This document shows, piece by piece, positions 55,877 through 63,906 of a stretch of DNA of 63,906 bases. The notes under the pieces were generated by a model. The model saw only the letters and a list, made by a program, of their open reading frames with translations. It had not been told where the DNA came from and did not search any database. Each line of letters begins with the position of its first letter. Positions within the stretch are counted from its first letter, which is position 1. The stretch is from a virus: the IMG/VR virus record IMGVR_UViG_3300010371_000004, positions 1 to 63,906 of that record. One strand, written 5' to 3'. A program made the position numbers and the translations under genes.

Positions 55877-56146
55877 TTACTTCTTCAAATCGGCTAGAAG
55901 TGCCTTGATATCAGTGATGGCATCTTCTGCCGGTACGTCCTTCGCGGCGAGTGTCAGAGCGTTTAGAGCCTGGTTAAACCGGTACCTTGCAGCACCGCCA
56001 GGGGCTTTAATCTCTTCCCACTCCGCATCCGTGCAGAGTTTCGATACACCCGGCGACATAATGACGACATTCTTACCATCCCGCCGACCATCCACGAATG
56101 GATATTCCTGTGCTACTGGGGGTGAAGCTTCCGCGAGTCCTTGCAT
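55877..56146 (-). CDS. Small structural-cluster protein (89 aa)
   Basis: MQGLAEASPPVAQEYPFVD..., ending in a helix ITDIKALLADLKK. TAATG overlap with the small gene upstream. Possibly a head assembly factor. Confidence 0.68.
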   Translation of the reverse strand: MQGLAEASPPVAQEYPFVDGRRDGKNVVIMSPGVSKLCTDAEWEEIKAPGGAARYRFNQALNALTLAAKDVPAEDAITDIKALLADLKK

Positions 56147-56289
56147 TACTTAGTGTCCTTTTCGGCTTTGGATGCTCTGGCTGGATTTTGAAGCTTATCA
56201 AGTTCATCGTCCGAGACCTTGCGGGTTTCGCCGTTCTCGAATTGGATGGCCGTTAAGCCGTTATCTTTTCCTATAACTTCGAATTTCAT
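56146..56289 (-). CDS. Small acidic protein (47 aa)
   Basis: MKFEVIGKDNGLTAIQFENG then ETRKVSDDELDKLQNP. Supported by the TAATG overlap with the next gene. Similar small proteins follow capsid genes in many siphophages. Confidence 0.65.
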   Translation of the reverse strand: MKFEVIGKDNGLTAIQFENGETRKVSDDELDKLQNPARASKAEKDTK

Positions 56290-56299
56290 GACATTGGTT

Positions 56300-56320
56300 G
56301 CGGGGGAATTTCACCCCCGC
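56300..56320. terminator. Hairpin after the capsid genes
   Basis: GCGGGGG pairs with CCCCCGC around seven bases, between the 56330 gene and the next minus gene. Without a U-tract on the minus strand it more likely stabilises the capsid mRNA or attenuates than fully terminates. Confidence 0.4.
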
Positions 56321-56329
56321 GAGTTTTCC

Positions 56330-56821
56330 TTAGACTAGGCTTCGCGTCGGGTTCGACGTTAGCTGATAGCCTGCCGCCGCATAACCTGGTGCCACTGCGA
56401 GTTGAGTTGCTGCGCCCGTTTGCGGGTTGTACTGAATGGCAATGACCAACGAAACTACGACGTTTGCCGTAGCTCGTGACCACTGCGCACGAACATACCG
56501 AGACGGAGGCCGATAGATGTCGATGCCTACGAGAGTATTCGAATCTCCCGTAGTGGCGACACCCTGAACCGTCAACCCCGTAATAGGGTGCAGAAGGTTG
56601 TCAATCGTGCCCGACCCGTAGGTGTTGGACACGTCCGAATTCTTCGCCACCAGCGTAAAGACGCCGGTATCGGTCAGAGTTCCGACTGCCGCGATGAACA
56701 TGACGCCCTCGAAGCCAAGCATGTCGATTTGGGTACCAGTGGTGGTATCCGAAGTGCCAGCCGCCTGAGCCGCGTGGTTGATCGTGGCTACCGCTCCTGG
56801 GGAAAGTTGGTGTAGAAACAT
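56330..56821 (-). CDS. Capsid-associated (decoration-like) protein (163 aa)
   Basis: Starts MFLHQLSPGAVATINHAAQ with AAAGGAG upstream, a strong ribosome site suited to high expression. Beta-rich, directly after the capsid gene; VRAQWSRATANVVVSLVIAI recalls head decoration proteins. The longer frame is a shadow over the capsid gene end. Confidence 0.7.
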   Translation of the reverse strand: MFLHQLSPGAVATINHAAQAAGTSDTTTGTQIDMLGFEGVMFIAAVGTLTDTGVFTLVAKNSDVSNTYGSGTIDNLLHPITGLTVQGVATTGDSNTLVGIDIYRPPSRYVRAQWSRATANVVVSLVIAIQYNPQTGAATQLAVAPGYAAAGYQLTSNPTRSLV

Positions 56822-56834
56822 ATCATTTACTCCT

Positions 56835-58262
56835 TTATGCCTGCTTCCCGATGTGAACGGCTCTGTTCTGGACAACCTGACCGCCTGCACGGAATCGGAA
56901 CATCCAGCCGACGCGGTTTTGAGCCAGCATCGACTTGTCCTGATCGCCGTAAGGCATGACTGCGAGTCCGAGCCGTCGAGCAAGAACGTAAGCCTCGAAG
57001 AAGTCACCGAACGCGATTGGATACGCATTCGTTGCAACGTTCGGCATGAACGCTGAGAACACGACCTTATAGCCCATAAGCAGCGGACGCCGCGCATTTG
57101 CCATACCCTCGGGTCCGTCGTTTCGAGCCAAACCGAAGATGTACTGTCCTGACGTGTCTTTGATCTGTGCGAACGTCGAGAACGCCGACATACGGTTCAT
57201 AACCGCAATCGTTCGCTCTTCGTTGTCCGAATACTGCGGAGGCAGTGCGTAGACGAAACCCGTCAACTTGTCAGCCGTGATCGGGTCGGAAAGGTTGGAC
57301 GATGGCGGATAGAGTCCACCGGAGCCGCCAGGGTTGATAAGGAAGCCTGTAGGCTGTCCTGCGCCCGTGCCGTTCACGACAACGTTATCCATTCCCAGAT
57401 TGTATGCACTCGCTGCAAGCTCTTGGATGATCGCGCTTACGTTTACAGCGGAGTCCTCGAGCAAGTTGCGGGACATTTCGATTGGGAACTGCCCCGTGTA
57501 GATCGGGATTTCAACATCACCGAATACCGGGTCGGTGATTGAAGGTGTCGGCCCATTCTCTCCGATCCACTGGATTCGGATTCCAGAGTTGTAGATGTCG
57601 CCGGTATCCGAGTCGTAGTTGACGCGCGGGAAAATGACCTTATCCCGCGAGCAGGTAATCGACTGGATGTAGTTGAGAAGGCTCGTCGGATGCGGCTTGC
57701 GCATGATGACCTTCGCGAACCACTCAGGCGGTACGAGGTAACCGCCGCCAGCATCGGAACCTTCCGAGAGCGACACATAGTCCGCTCGGTCGGCCTTGGC
57801 GCGAAGGAATCGGCCAAACGCTGCACCGTAGGACGGCTCGGAGATCTTCGCGAACTGCGATGACGAAATGGCCCATCCTTCCGCATCCTGAACCACGAAG
57901 CGGCCATCTTCGCCGCGTCGCATAAGGTCGGTACCGGCCCTTTCAACAAACGTCTGCTGAGATACGATTCCGCGAGCGCGGTCTACCTCTTGCTGCATCG
58001 TCTGAATTTGGTCAGCGCCTACCGTGATACCGGCGAGGTTCTGAACACGTCCGCTACCGTTGAGGAACGTGTTTGCCGATGCCGTCGAATCGGCCAGGGA
58101 ATTGGCACTATCGAGTGCCTGTTTAGCCGCTGTGATGTCCGTGGAGATTGAAGCCAGTCGAGCGGACTCTTCTGCTGTATGCTCAGACTTCGCTTGAAGT
58201 CCTTGCGCCTCGGATAGCAGCGCCTGTAGCTTATCCTGACATGCTTTGATGTGTGGATTCAT
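56835..58262 (-). CDS. Major capsid protein, HK97 fold, with scaffolding domain
   Basis: 475 aa. Residues 1-110 are a coiled-coil delta/scaffold domain (QALLSEAQGLQAKSEHTAEE) that the protease should remove. The HK97 gp5-like shell domain follows (GGGYLVPPEWFAKVIMRKPHP, then YTGQFPIEMSRNLLEDSAVNV, then VVNGTGAGQPTGFLINP). It assembles the icosahedral head. Its start overlaps the protease gene by 32 bases. Confidence 0.92.
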   Translation of the reverse strand: MNPHIKACQDKLQALLSEAQGLQAKSEHTAEESARLASISTDITAAKQALDSANSLADSTASANTFLNGSGRVQNLAGITVGADQIQTMQQEVDRARGIVSQQTFVERAGTDLMRRGEDGRFVVQDAEGWAISSSQFAKISEPSYGAAFGRFLRAKADRADYVSLSEGSDAGGGYLVPPEWFAKVIMRKPHPTSLLNYIQSITCSRDKVIFPRVNYDSDTGDIYNSGIRIQWIGENGPTPSITDPVFGDVEIPIYTGQFPIEMSRNLLEDSAVNVSAIIQELAASAYNLGMDNVVVNGTGAGQPTGFLINPGGSGGLYPPSSNLSDPITADKLTGFVYALPPQYSDNEERTIAVMNRMSAFSTFAQIKDTSGQYIFGLARNDGPEGMANARRPLLMGYKVVFSAFMPNVATNAYPIAFGDFFEAYVLARRLGLAVMPYGDQDKSMLAQNRVGWMFRFRAGGQVVQNRAVHIGKQA

Positions 58263-59496
58263 TGCTTGCTCCTGTCTGTCGTTGCGACAAAGCGAGCGTT
58301 ATTTGAGCATCGAAAATAGCCTTGTCAAGCTCCGTTCTAGTCACGCTAGATGGCTCCTGTAGCAAAGCAAGTTCGGCCTTCAACGCTTCGACTTGTGCGA
58401 GGTTGTCGGAGATATGAGAGAGCGCCTTCGTAGACAATTGGCGTCCCTCTGACGAGCGAGCGGCCCTTATGTCCGCAACCCGTTCTGTCAGTCCCCGAAC
58501 GGCAGCAAGCACCGTTTCGGACTCTTCAGCGAGAGTCATACCGTGCGGTAGATCCTCACTGGAAACCGTTGGCTCCTCTGTTACGAGGGTAAATGTGGCG
58601 ACCTCGGGCAAGTCATGTTCTGACCGCGCTTCGTTGGTCGTCATCATGCGGGTATTCGATACCGAACCGCTTAGGACCTCTTTAGCGGCCTCATCCATCG
58701 AACACACTCGGTCGATAAGCCCCTTTGATAAGGCATCCGAAGCAATCCAAACCTGACCCGTTGCAAGTTCTTTTACTGCGCCCCTAGTCATTGATCGGCC
58801 CTTGGCAACGGCTCCTAAAAAATGGCCGTTCAAATCGTTCACGACCCGCATGAAATCCGTTCGTTGGTCTTCGGTAATTGCAGCACCAGGAACGCCCGCG
58901 CCCTTGAAATCGCCAGTAGACAGTACCAAGACCTCGATACCGTCTGCTTCTGCGGCTTTGCTCATGTCATAGAGCACCATGTACGTGCCGATTGAACCGA
59001 TTAGCGCGGTATCGTTGCTGAAAATCTTCGTACACTGCGAAGCTACCCAATAGGCAGCGGAACATGCCGAATCCTCGATATAGGCATAAACCGGCTTCTT
59101 GATCGCACACTTGCGCACGTCTTGGGCAAGATCCGCAGTGCCGGAAACTGAACCGCCCGGCGAATCAATCCGAATCATCAGGGCTTTAACATCCTCGTCG
59201 TTCTGAGCAGCCCTTACCAATCTTCGAAGGTAGCTGGTAGACGTGCCCGAATCCATGCTTGTGGGTTTCTTGGTCATCGGACCAACGAGGGATAGATACG
59301 CGATACCGTCACGAATCGAGTAATCGCGGTCATCGTCGCTATCGTCTTCACCCGATCTTGCCCTAACATCTTCCGTATGCTGAACAACCGAAGTCGAGCG
59401 CATCATGAAGAGGAACTGACGCGCCGCCGTTTCCTCGATAGCCCAGTGAGGGCCATGAGGAGGGACAAGAGTCATCATGTTCGGGGTGTTTCTCAT
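58231..59496 (-). CDS. S49-family capsid maturation protease (421 aa)
   Basis: ClpP/SppA fold with IRIDSPGGSVSG, the catalytic Ser146 in DSACSAAYW and Lys198 in STGDFKGAG. The C-terminal ~100 residues form a coiled coil that may act as scaffold. It cleaves the capsid scaffold domain during head maturation. Lies between a decoration-like gene and the capsid gene. Confidence 0.9.
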   Translation of the reverse strand: MRNTPNMMTLVPPHGPHWAIEETAARQFLFMMRSTSVVQHTEDVRARSGEDDSDDDRDYSIRDGIAYLSLVGPMTKKPTSMDSGTSTSYLRRLVRAAQNDEDVKALMIRIDSPGGSVSGTADLAQDVRKCAIKKPVYAYIEDSACSAAYWVASQCTKIFSNDTALIGSIGTYMVLYDMSKAAEADGIEVLVLSTGDFKGAGVPGAAITEDQRTDFMRVVNDLNGHFLGAVAKGRSMTRGAVKELATGQVWIASDALSKGLIDRVCSMDEAAKEVLSGSVSNTRMMTTNEARSEHDLPEVATFTLVTEEPTVSSEDLPHGMTLAEESETVLAAVRGLTERVADIRAARSSEGRQLSTKALSHISDNLAQVEALKAELALLQEPSSVTRTELDKAIFDAQITLALSQRQTGASNESTHQSMSG

Positions 59497-59500
59497 GTGT

Positions 59501-60565
59501 TTATTGATAGACCGTCGTCAATCCTGAGTTCGCCGCATCACCCTTAATCGTGATCCCAGCAACGCCCGTATTATTGAACGTGTACGTGGTTCCGACCGTC
59601 GCCGCTGCTGGGATGATGCCCAAAATGATTCCCGATCCAGCAGAAGCATTATCATAAATCGCAGTTGCACCCGCTCCCGATACCGTCACCAGGCACTTAA
59701 CCAACGTACCAGGACTGGCCTTAATCACCTGGTCGCTCGCGCTAACTGGACAATCGACCGCCGTCCCTGTCAATGGCACGAGTTGAGCGGTCGGATTAAC
59801 CGTCGAAGTCGAAACGTACATTGCCACGTCCGCTTCACCTGTGACCGCTCCACCAGATGCTGAAAGCCTGATACCCAAAAGACCTACGACGTTGATTGTG
59901 TAGAAACCTGTTTCGGCAGACGGGATTGTAGAGCTCGGAGCGCCTGTCGTTTGGTTTACAATCGCATTTGCTCCAAGGGTAAACCACACAACGTTGTCAA
60001 CCGTTCCACGAGGCACGAGAGCCTGTGTGTAGGTTCCTGAAACTGAAACGCCGACTTGAGAAGCGCCCGCAGGTAGTTGCGTAATCTGGCAGTACGAACC
60101 TGCTGTCGGAGTCGGTCCCGTTGGGGCCAGGTCCCTTGTAGTGATCGCTCCCGTTGCACTCGCCGAAAGTGTTGGCGTACCTAATGCGGGGTTAACGCCA
60201 GCCGTACTCTCCCAAAGCGAAACCGTAGCCGAGCCGGTTACCGTTCCTTCCGCGTTCAGCCTAACACCACGAAGCCCCGCGACATTGATCGTGAAGAAGG
60301 ATTGAGCAGCCGAGGCGATAGTAGCGGTTACCGCGCCTGTCTGCTGGTTCACAATCGGAAGCGGACCAAGAATAAACCAGTCATTACCATTGACTGTGCC
60401 CCGAGCAGTCAACGCTCCGGTGTAAGTGCCGTAAACAGAGACACCCACCGAACCCGTTCCGGGGTCTAGATCCATCAGCGTAACGGATGACAGATTGGTA
60501 GGAGTACCGCCCGTCAAAACGAGATTCTTAGTCGAGATAGTTCCTGATGCGCCGTTTGGTGTCAT
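59501..60565 (-). CDS. Two-domain beta-rich repeat protein (354 aa)
   Basis: Residues about 10-130 and 145-265 repeat the same domain (VGVSVYGTYTGALTARGTVN and VGVSVSGTYTQALVPRGTVD). A third Ala/Gly-rich domain follows. The duplication and position between portal and protease suggest a head fibre or decoration protein. A related motif occurs at 39836-40549. Confidence 0.72.
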   Translation of the reverse strand: MTPNGASGTISTKNLVLTGGTPTNLSSVTLMDLDPGTGSVGVSVYGTYTGALTARGTVNGNDWFILGPLPIVNQQTGAVTATIASAAQSFFTINVAGLRGVRLNAEGTVTGSATVSLWESTAGVNPALGTPTLSASATGAITTRDLAPTGPTPTAGSYCQITQLPAGASQVGVSVSGTYTQALVPRGTVDNVVWFTLGANAIVNQTTGAPSSTIPSAETGFYTINVVGLLGIRLSASGGAVTGEADVAMYVSTSTVNPTAQLVPLTGTAVDCPVSASDQVIKASPGTLVKCLVTVSGAGATAIYDNASAGSGIILGIIPAAATVGTTYTFNNTGVAGITIKGDAANSGLTTVYQ

Positions 60566-60568
60566 TGC

Positions 60569-60865
60569 TTATTTTTCCATTATCGGTAGCGGGTCCAAAC
60601 CGTTTTCTTTGCGGTGCCTTTCGGCCATGTCCTGCGCGGAGTGGATCGCGTCCAAAATTGTCACCTCAGCGTTTATGGGGATCTCCACCTTAACCGCACC
60701 TCGGATTGTTTCCAGTGTATTCGATAGGACGCCTAACAGTTCACGGTCCGACCTTTCGCACCTGGCATTGTGAATGGTGCAAGGAACCGTGACCATGCCC
60801 TGCGTGTGTGGAATCTCGATTCTCACCATTGGCATATCCGATTCAATTAGCGGTGTTACGGTCAT
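60569..60865 (-). CDS. Hypothetical protein (98 aa)
   Basis: MTVTPLIESDMPMVRIEIP..., with CTIHNARC and a C-terminal helix. ATGA overlap with the portal gene. Possibly head-associated; no family recognised. Confidence 0.68.
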   Translation of the reverse strand: MTVTPLIESDMPMVRIEIPHTQGMVTVPCTIHNARCERSDRELLGVLSNTLETIRGAVKVEIPINAEVTILDAIHSAQDMAERHRKENGLDPLPIMEK

Positions 60866-62139
60866 TTGTCGCTTGAAACCTTGTTCGTTTCGGCTGTATC
60901 TGGCTTACTCGTTCTTAGTGTATCACCATCCGGCAATGGTTTCATGTTCAACTTAGCCCGTCCTTCGTTTGGAGTTTCGACAGGGCCACCTGTTGCGATC
61001 ATGATTTGCCTTACAAGTCGCTCTTTCAGCGCGGGCACTTTGGACAGATCGTAAAGGAAAACCTGACCCTCCTGACCCAGTTCAGGAATGATGCTCTCGG
61101 TCAGTTGCAACGCCCGGTGAGCAAGGTAGGGCAAGATGAACAGGTCAAAAACTACATCTACCGCAGCCTCAAAGCTCGCCCGATTGTTCGATTTGTCGAG
61201 CCCTGTTCCTAGTCCAAGAATAACCGGGGGAATGTGGAAGACCGAACAAACTCGCTCCTCTGAAAAGTCATGGACGCCGTTCAATGCAAGTTGCGAAGGA
61301 TCGAAGCCCAGTTGCTTAACCTCCAGCGGGACAGTGAACACGATGGCGTTACCGGCACCACCGCCTGAAACCTCCGTCTTGATCTTGTCCTGTATCTGGG
61401 TCGCCTGCGACTCGGTTAATTCCCCGTCAACATTCTCGGGCCACGTCTTGGGAAAGATGGCTTGCGGACTTACTCCCGAGTTAGTAACTAATGCGCCCTC
61501 GAGTTTCGTTGCGTTCTTGTCTGCCACCAATTCAGGCAACGCCGAATCAATCGGGCTCATACCGAGTTGCGGCCACAGAGGGTTAACTGTCATCCATCGC
61601 ATGTGAACAACATCTTTTGGTGGAACCGCGTAGTAACCGCTCGCTGTGGCAATCCTGTATTCTGAAATCCAGTCGCCCGAACCGGGGTAGGTGTACGGGT
61701 AGGTCGTGCCCTGGGGCAACAGTTCTAAAGCGATCAACTTGCCGCCCTTGGATCGGTGTTTGTAGGTGTACGAATTTCCTACCGACCCCTCCATGAAGAC
61801 CGAGCCGGTTGTAAGCAGCGTCCCGTCGTACCAGTCATTTGGCTTGACCAGTATTGCGAGCGCTGGCGAATCGTGAACCGGGGTTACTGTCCCGTTGTCG
61901 TCCACGGTTGCGACCATCAAAGGAACCGAGTTCACCATTTGGGCGGCGAAACTCAGAATCGAGTAGACGATGGAATTGTCCCAACGAAGACCCGCTTCCT
62001 TTTGGAAATCTAAGCCCGACTGGTTGACGATGCCCCACGGAGCGCCAGGACCCCATCCACCACCATAGGTAGCGCCGGTGATTGATTTGACTTGTGACTG
62101 ACGGCCCTTTCTTGCAGAATTTAGAACGCCGCTTATCAT
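60862..62139 (-). CDS. Phage portal protein (HK97 family, 425 aa)
   Basis: Portal pattern: VYSILSFAAQMVNSVPLMV, VHMRWMTVNPLWPQLGMSPID, then VCSVFHIPPVILGLGTGLDKSNN and a helical C-terminus. It forms the dodecameric ring for DNA entry. ATGA overlap with the small membrane gene upstream. Confidence 0.92.
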   Translation of the reverse strand: MISGVLNSARKGRQSQVKSITGATYGGGWGPGAPWGIVNQSGLDFQKEAGLRWDNSIVYSILSFAAQMVNSVPLMVATVDDNGTVTPVHDSPALAILVKPNDWYDGTLLTTGSVFMEGSVGNSYTYKHRSKGGKLIALELLPQGTTYPYTYPGSGDWISEYRIATASGYYAVPPKDVVHMRWMTVNPLWPQLGMSPIDSALPELVADKNATKLEGALVTNSGVSPQAIFPKTWPENVDGELTESQATQIQDKIKTEVSGGGAGNAIVFTVPLEVKQLGFDPSQLALNGVHDFSEERVCSVFHIPPVILGLGTGLDKSNNRASFEAAVDVVFDLFILPYLAHRALQLTESIIPELGQEGQVFLYDLSKVPALKERLVRQIMIATGGPVETPNEGRAKLNMKPLPDGDTLRTSKPDTAETNKVSSDK

Positions 62140-62282
62140 TTGTCGTCACTCTTCGGAGGCGTCTTGAGGTAACCGTCTAAGGCAAGGTACGCCACCCAAC
62201 AGATCAATCCTAGCACGAAAGCAACGAATAACCCACAAGCAAGACCCAGAACACAGAAGAAGACGGGCGCGAAAAGTGGCAT
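62136..62282 (-). CDS. Small membrane protein between terminase and portal (48 aa)
   Basis: MPLFAPVFFCVLGLACG... has one long or two short spans and a charged tail. Its ATG overlaps the terminase stop (TAATG) and its stop overlaps the portal ATG, so it is surely translated. Role unknown. Confidence 0.7.
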   Translation of the reverse strand: MPLFAPVFFCVLGLACGLFVAFVLGLICWVAYLALDGYLKTPPKSDDK

Positions 62283-63799
62283 TAGTAGGCTTTGGCTCCA
62301 GGCTTGAACTTCGCGGCTATGGGTGGTCTCAACTTAACCAGTATGTACCTTCCTGCCGCCAGCAAGTGAAATGGAGCATCGTCGAACTCATCCGTTACAG
62401 TTCCAGTCTTTGCGTCTATCTTACGCAAAAACGCATTCAACATGCTTATAAACTTCGGGCAAGTCTCCCAAACATCAAGCGTTCCCTCTCTAAAAAGATC
62501 ATTCATCACCTGATATTGAATCTTTGGATCGGCAAAAATAGGAGACGGCTCTGCCATCGGAATACCGTGAAGACGGAAAGCCTCGCGCCACCCCTGCTCA
62601 CCTGTTCGGTTACCACCCGCGCCGTCTTTGAACTTAGCGCCTAATGGCAGCAACGCCTTAGTATCGCTTGAAATCTGTGACCAGGGTCTAGAGTGACCCG
62701 GCCAATCTTCCCCGATGATGCTTAGACGGCCTGACTCAATATGTTCTGCGACGCAGATCTCGGCGGTATTGTGCCCTCCAAAATCCCCGCCCACGTAGAA
62801 CCAATACTCGTTAGGATCGAGAGCGCGAGCCGATACGACATTACGCGACTCATCAAAGGCATCAATCATCAAGTGCGCGGGCTTGGCTTCCCAGTCACCT
62901 AGTAACAACCGCTTCATTTCCACGTCGTCCTGAGCTTTCAGGTTGCCGATGTAGCCAGGGTTTGCTTTGAGTAGATCCCGGTTATCGTACACTGTCGCAC
63001 GAATGAAAGTTATCGACTTCTCAGGCCGGAAGCAGTTATCGCACCCATCCTTAAAACATCCCTCACCTTTTGGCCCGAGCGTGCATTTTTCTCGTTCTGG
63101 CTTACTGTCGAGCCATACAATCTGATCGTTCTCGCGGATGAACCAACGAAGTTCGCCAGACTTCGCAGGATTCGGGAAACTTCGGTCCACCCACGGAGCA
63201 AGCAGTCTCTTTACCCATCCTGGGGCCGGGTTCGTGCTGCCGCGTATTCGGACCTTGCGTCCACACGTCGAGCGGTTTCTAGACATCAGATACCAGAACT
63301 GCGACTCTAAGAACTCCGTAAGCTCATCGAACAAGATGTCGCATATCTGAGCACCCTTCCATGTGTATTTATCCGCGTCATTTTCTAATCCTGCAAACTG
63401 GATCGAAGCGCCAGACGGGAAAGACCAAAACCGCTCGGTAAGGTTCGGCTTGCCGCCTGATCTCGTGTAAAGATCCATCGACTGATCCCAAATGCCGCCT
63501 TCGTCCTTAACCTGTTTCATCGTGCGGCGAAAGATGACCGCGTTGAAGTCCTTGCAGTCCAGATCTTTGGACGGCTCAAGCAATTCGCCTATTGTCTTGC
63601 CGCCACCTGCTGACCCACCGATGATTGCGATGTCCGCTTCCGTTTCGATGAACATGCGCTGAGGGTCGGAGTTCGGAGGGAAGATCTGTAGAAGCGTCTT
63701 CTTGCCCCCCATTCTCTCCACCCACATAGCCAACTCCCTTTTATCGGCTTCACTACCGTACTTGGCTATATCTTCAGGGGTGAGAGATTCTATCGACAC
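62282..63799 (-). CDS. terL: Terminase large subunit
   Basis: 505 aa. Walker A GGSAGGGKT (61-69), Walker B ILFDELTEF, and nuclease acid in YVGGDFGGHNTAEICVAE with a further DAKTGTVTDEFDDAPFH near the end. It powers DNA packaging and cuts concatemers. GTG start at 63799; TAAAAT seven bases upstream gives a leaderless-type start. Confidence 0.92.
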   Translation of the reverse strand: MSIESLTPEDIAKYGSEADKRELAMWVERMGGKKTLLQIFPPNSDPQRMFIETEADIAIIGGSAGGGKTIGELLEPSKDLDCKDFNAVIFRRTMKQVKDEGGIWDQSMDLYTRSGGKPNLTERFWSFPSGASIQFAGLENDADKYTWKGAQICDILFDELTEFLESQFWYLMSRNRSTCGRKVRIRGSTNPAPGWVKRLLAPWVDRSFPNPAKSGELRWFIRENDQIVWLDSKPEREKCTLGPKGEGCFKDGCDNCFRPEKSITFIRATVYDNRDLLKANPGYIGNLKAQDDVEMKRLLLGDWEAKPAHLMIDAFDESRNVVSARALDPNEYWFYVGGDFGGHNTAEICVAEHIESGRLSIIGEDWPGHSRPWSQISSDTKALLPLGAKFKDGAGGNRTGEQGWREAFRLHGIPMAEPSPIFADPKIQYQVMNDLFREGTLDVWETCPKFISMLNAFLRKIDAKTGTVTDEFDDAPFHLLAAGRYILVKLRPPIAAKFKPGAKAY

Positions 63800-63906
63800 T
63801 GAGGATATTTTACGCGATGTTGTCTAAACGTAAAAAGAGCCGGACCTTTTGAGGGGTTCAGCTTCCGAGATCTCATGCAAGCTCGCATCCGTCCACAGGC
63901 TGATGA
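63784..63906. repeat. Terminal direct repeat, right copy
   Basis: Exact copy of 1-123. See left copy. Confidence 0.95.
63807..63812 (-). promoter_or_regulatory. Leaderless-type TAAAAT before terL
   Basis: Minus-strand TAAAAT seven bases before the GTG of terL, preceded by CG rather than GG. It combines the spacing of the leaderless class with the sequence of the late class. Confidence 0.45.

Overview
The window is almost certainly one complete genome of a tailed double-stranded DNA phage. The first 123 bases recur exactly as the last 123 bases (1-123 = 63784-63906), so the unique circular length is about 63,783 bp. The overlap is either a terminal redundancy or the assembly signature of a circular or permuted molecule. 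Large terminase, HK97-type portal, S49 protease, HK97 capsid, head-tail connectors, a -1 frameshifted tail-chaperone pair and a tape measure protein, with no sheath gene, indicate a siphovirus. I see no integrase and no clear repressor, so a virulent lifestyle is likelier. The host cannot be named from the sequence. However, many operons begin with a -10 hexamer 5-7 bases before the start codon, the signature of leaderless mRNAs, which points to a host that translates leaderless messages efficiently.

Layout. The minus strand from 17.7 kb down to 1.6 kb, across the circle junction, and on to 37.3 kb carries most late and accessory genes. 17.7-12.6 kb holds small zinc-ribbon and membrane proteins, DUF1064, an HNH protein, a DNA methyltransferase and a PD-(D/E)XK nuclease. 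A primase-helicase follows at 12.6-10.8 kb. 9.9-1.6 kb is a long chain of tiny genes linked by ATGA or GTGA overlaps, including the small-terminase candidate (4268-4645) and an HNH gene. A tRNA-Asp sits at 198-273. After the junction come terminase large subunit, portal, decoration-like protein, protease, capsid, connectors, tail tube, G/GT chaperones, tape measure, two large tail proteins and a beta-helix tail spike (63.8-37.3 kb).

The plus strand at 17.8-24.9 kb is an early-type block: an orphan TnpB followed by small genes, a YqaJ-like exonuclease, RecT, a Cas4/RecB-like nuclease, and a protein ending in an RNA polymerase alpha-CTD-like helix-hairpin-helix. An NlpC/P60-type lysin (24.9-25.4 kb), three small membrane proteins (30.0-30.9 kb) and divergent small-gene operons at 31-37 kb complete the genome.

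Accessory or mobile elements include an IS1595-type transposase with a small partner (446-1578), four HNH-type genes, a three-gene operon ending in a self-inhibited-type Fic protein (26.0-27.8 kb), and three structured non-coding elements. One is a REP-like hairpin element in two copies (25.7 and 42.4 kb). The second is a ~90-base structured repeat in two copies (29.8 and 44.2 kb). The third is a 105-base nested inverted repeat at 13.1 kb. Two promoter classes stand out: leaderless TATAAT-type promoters at the heads of early operons, and a GGTAAAAT motif on the minus strand ahead of late genes. Several Shine-Dalgarno sequences are buried in hairpins.
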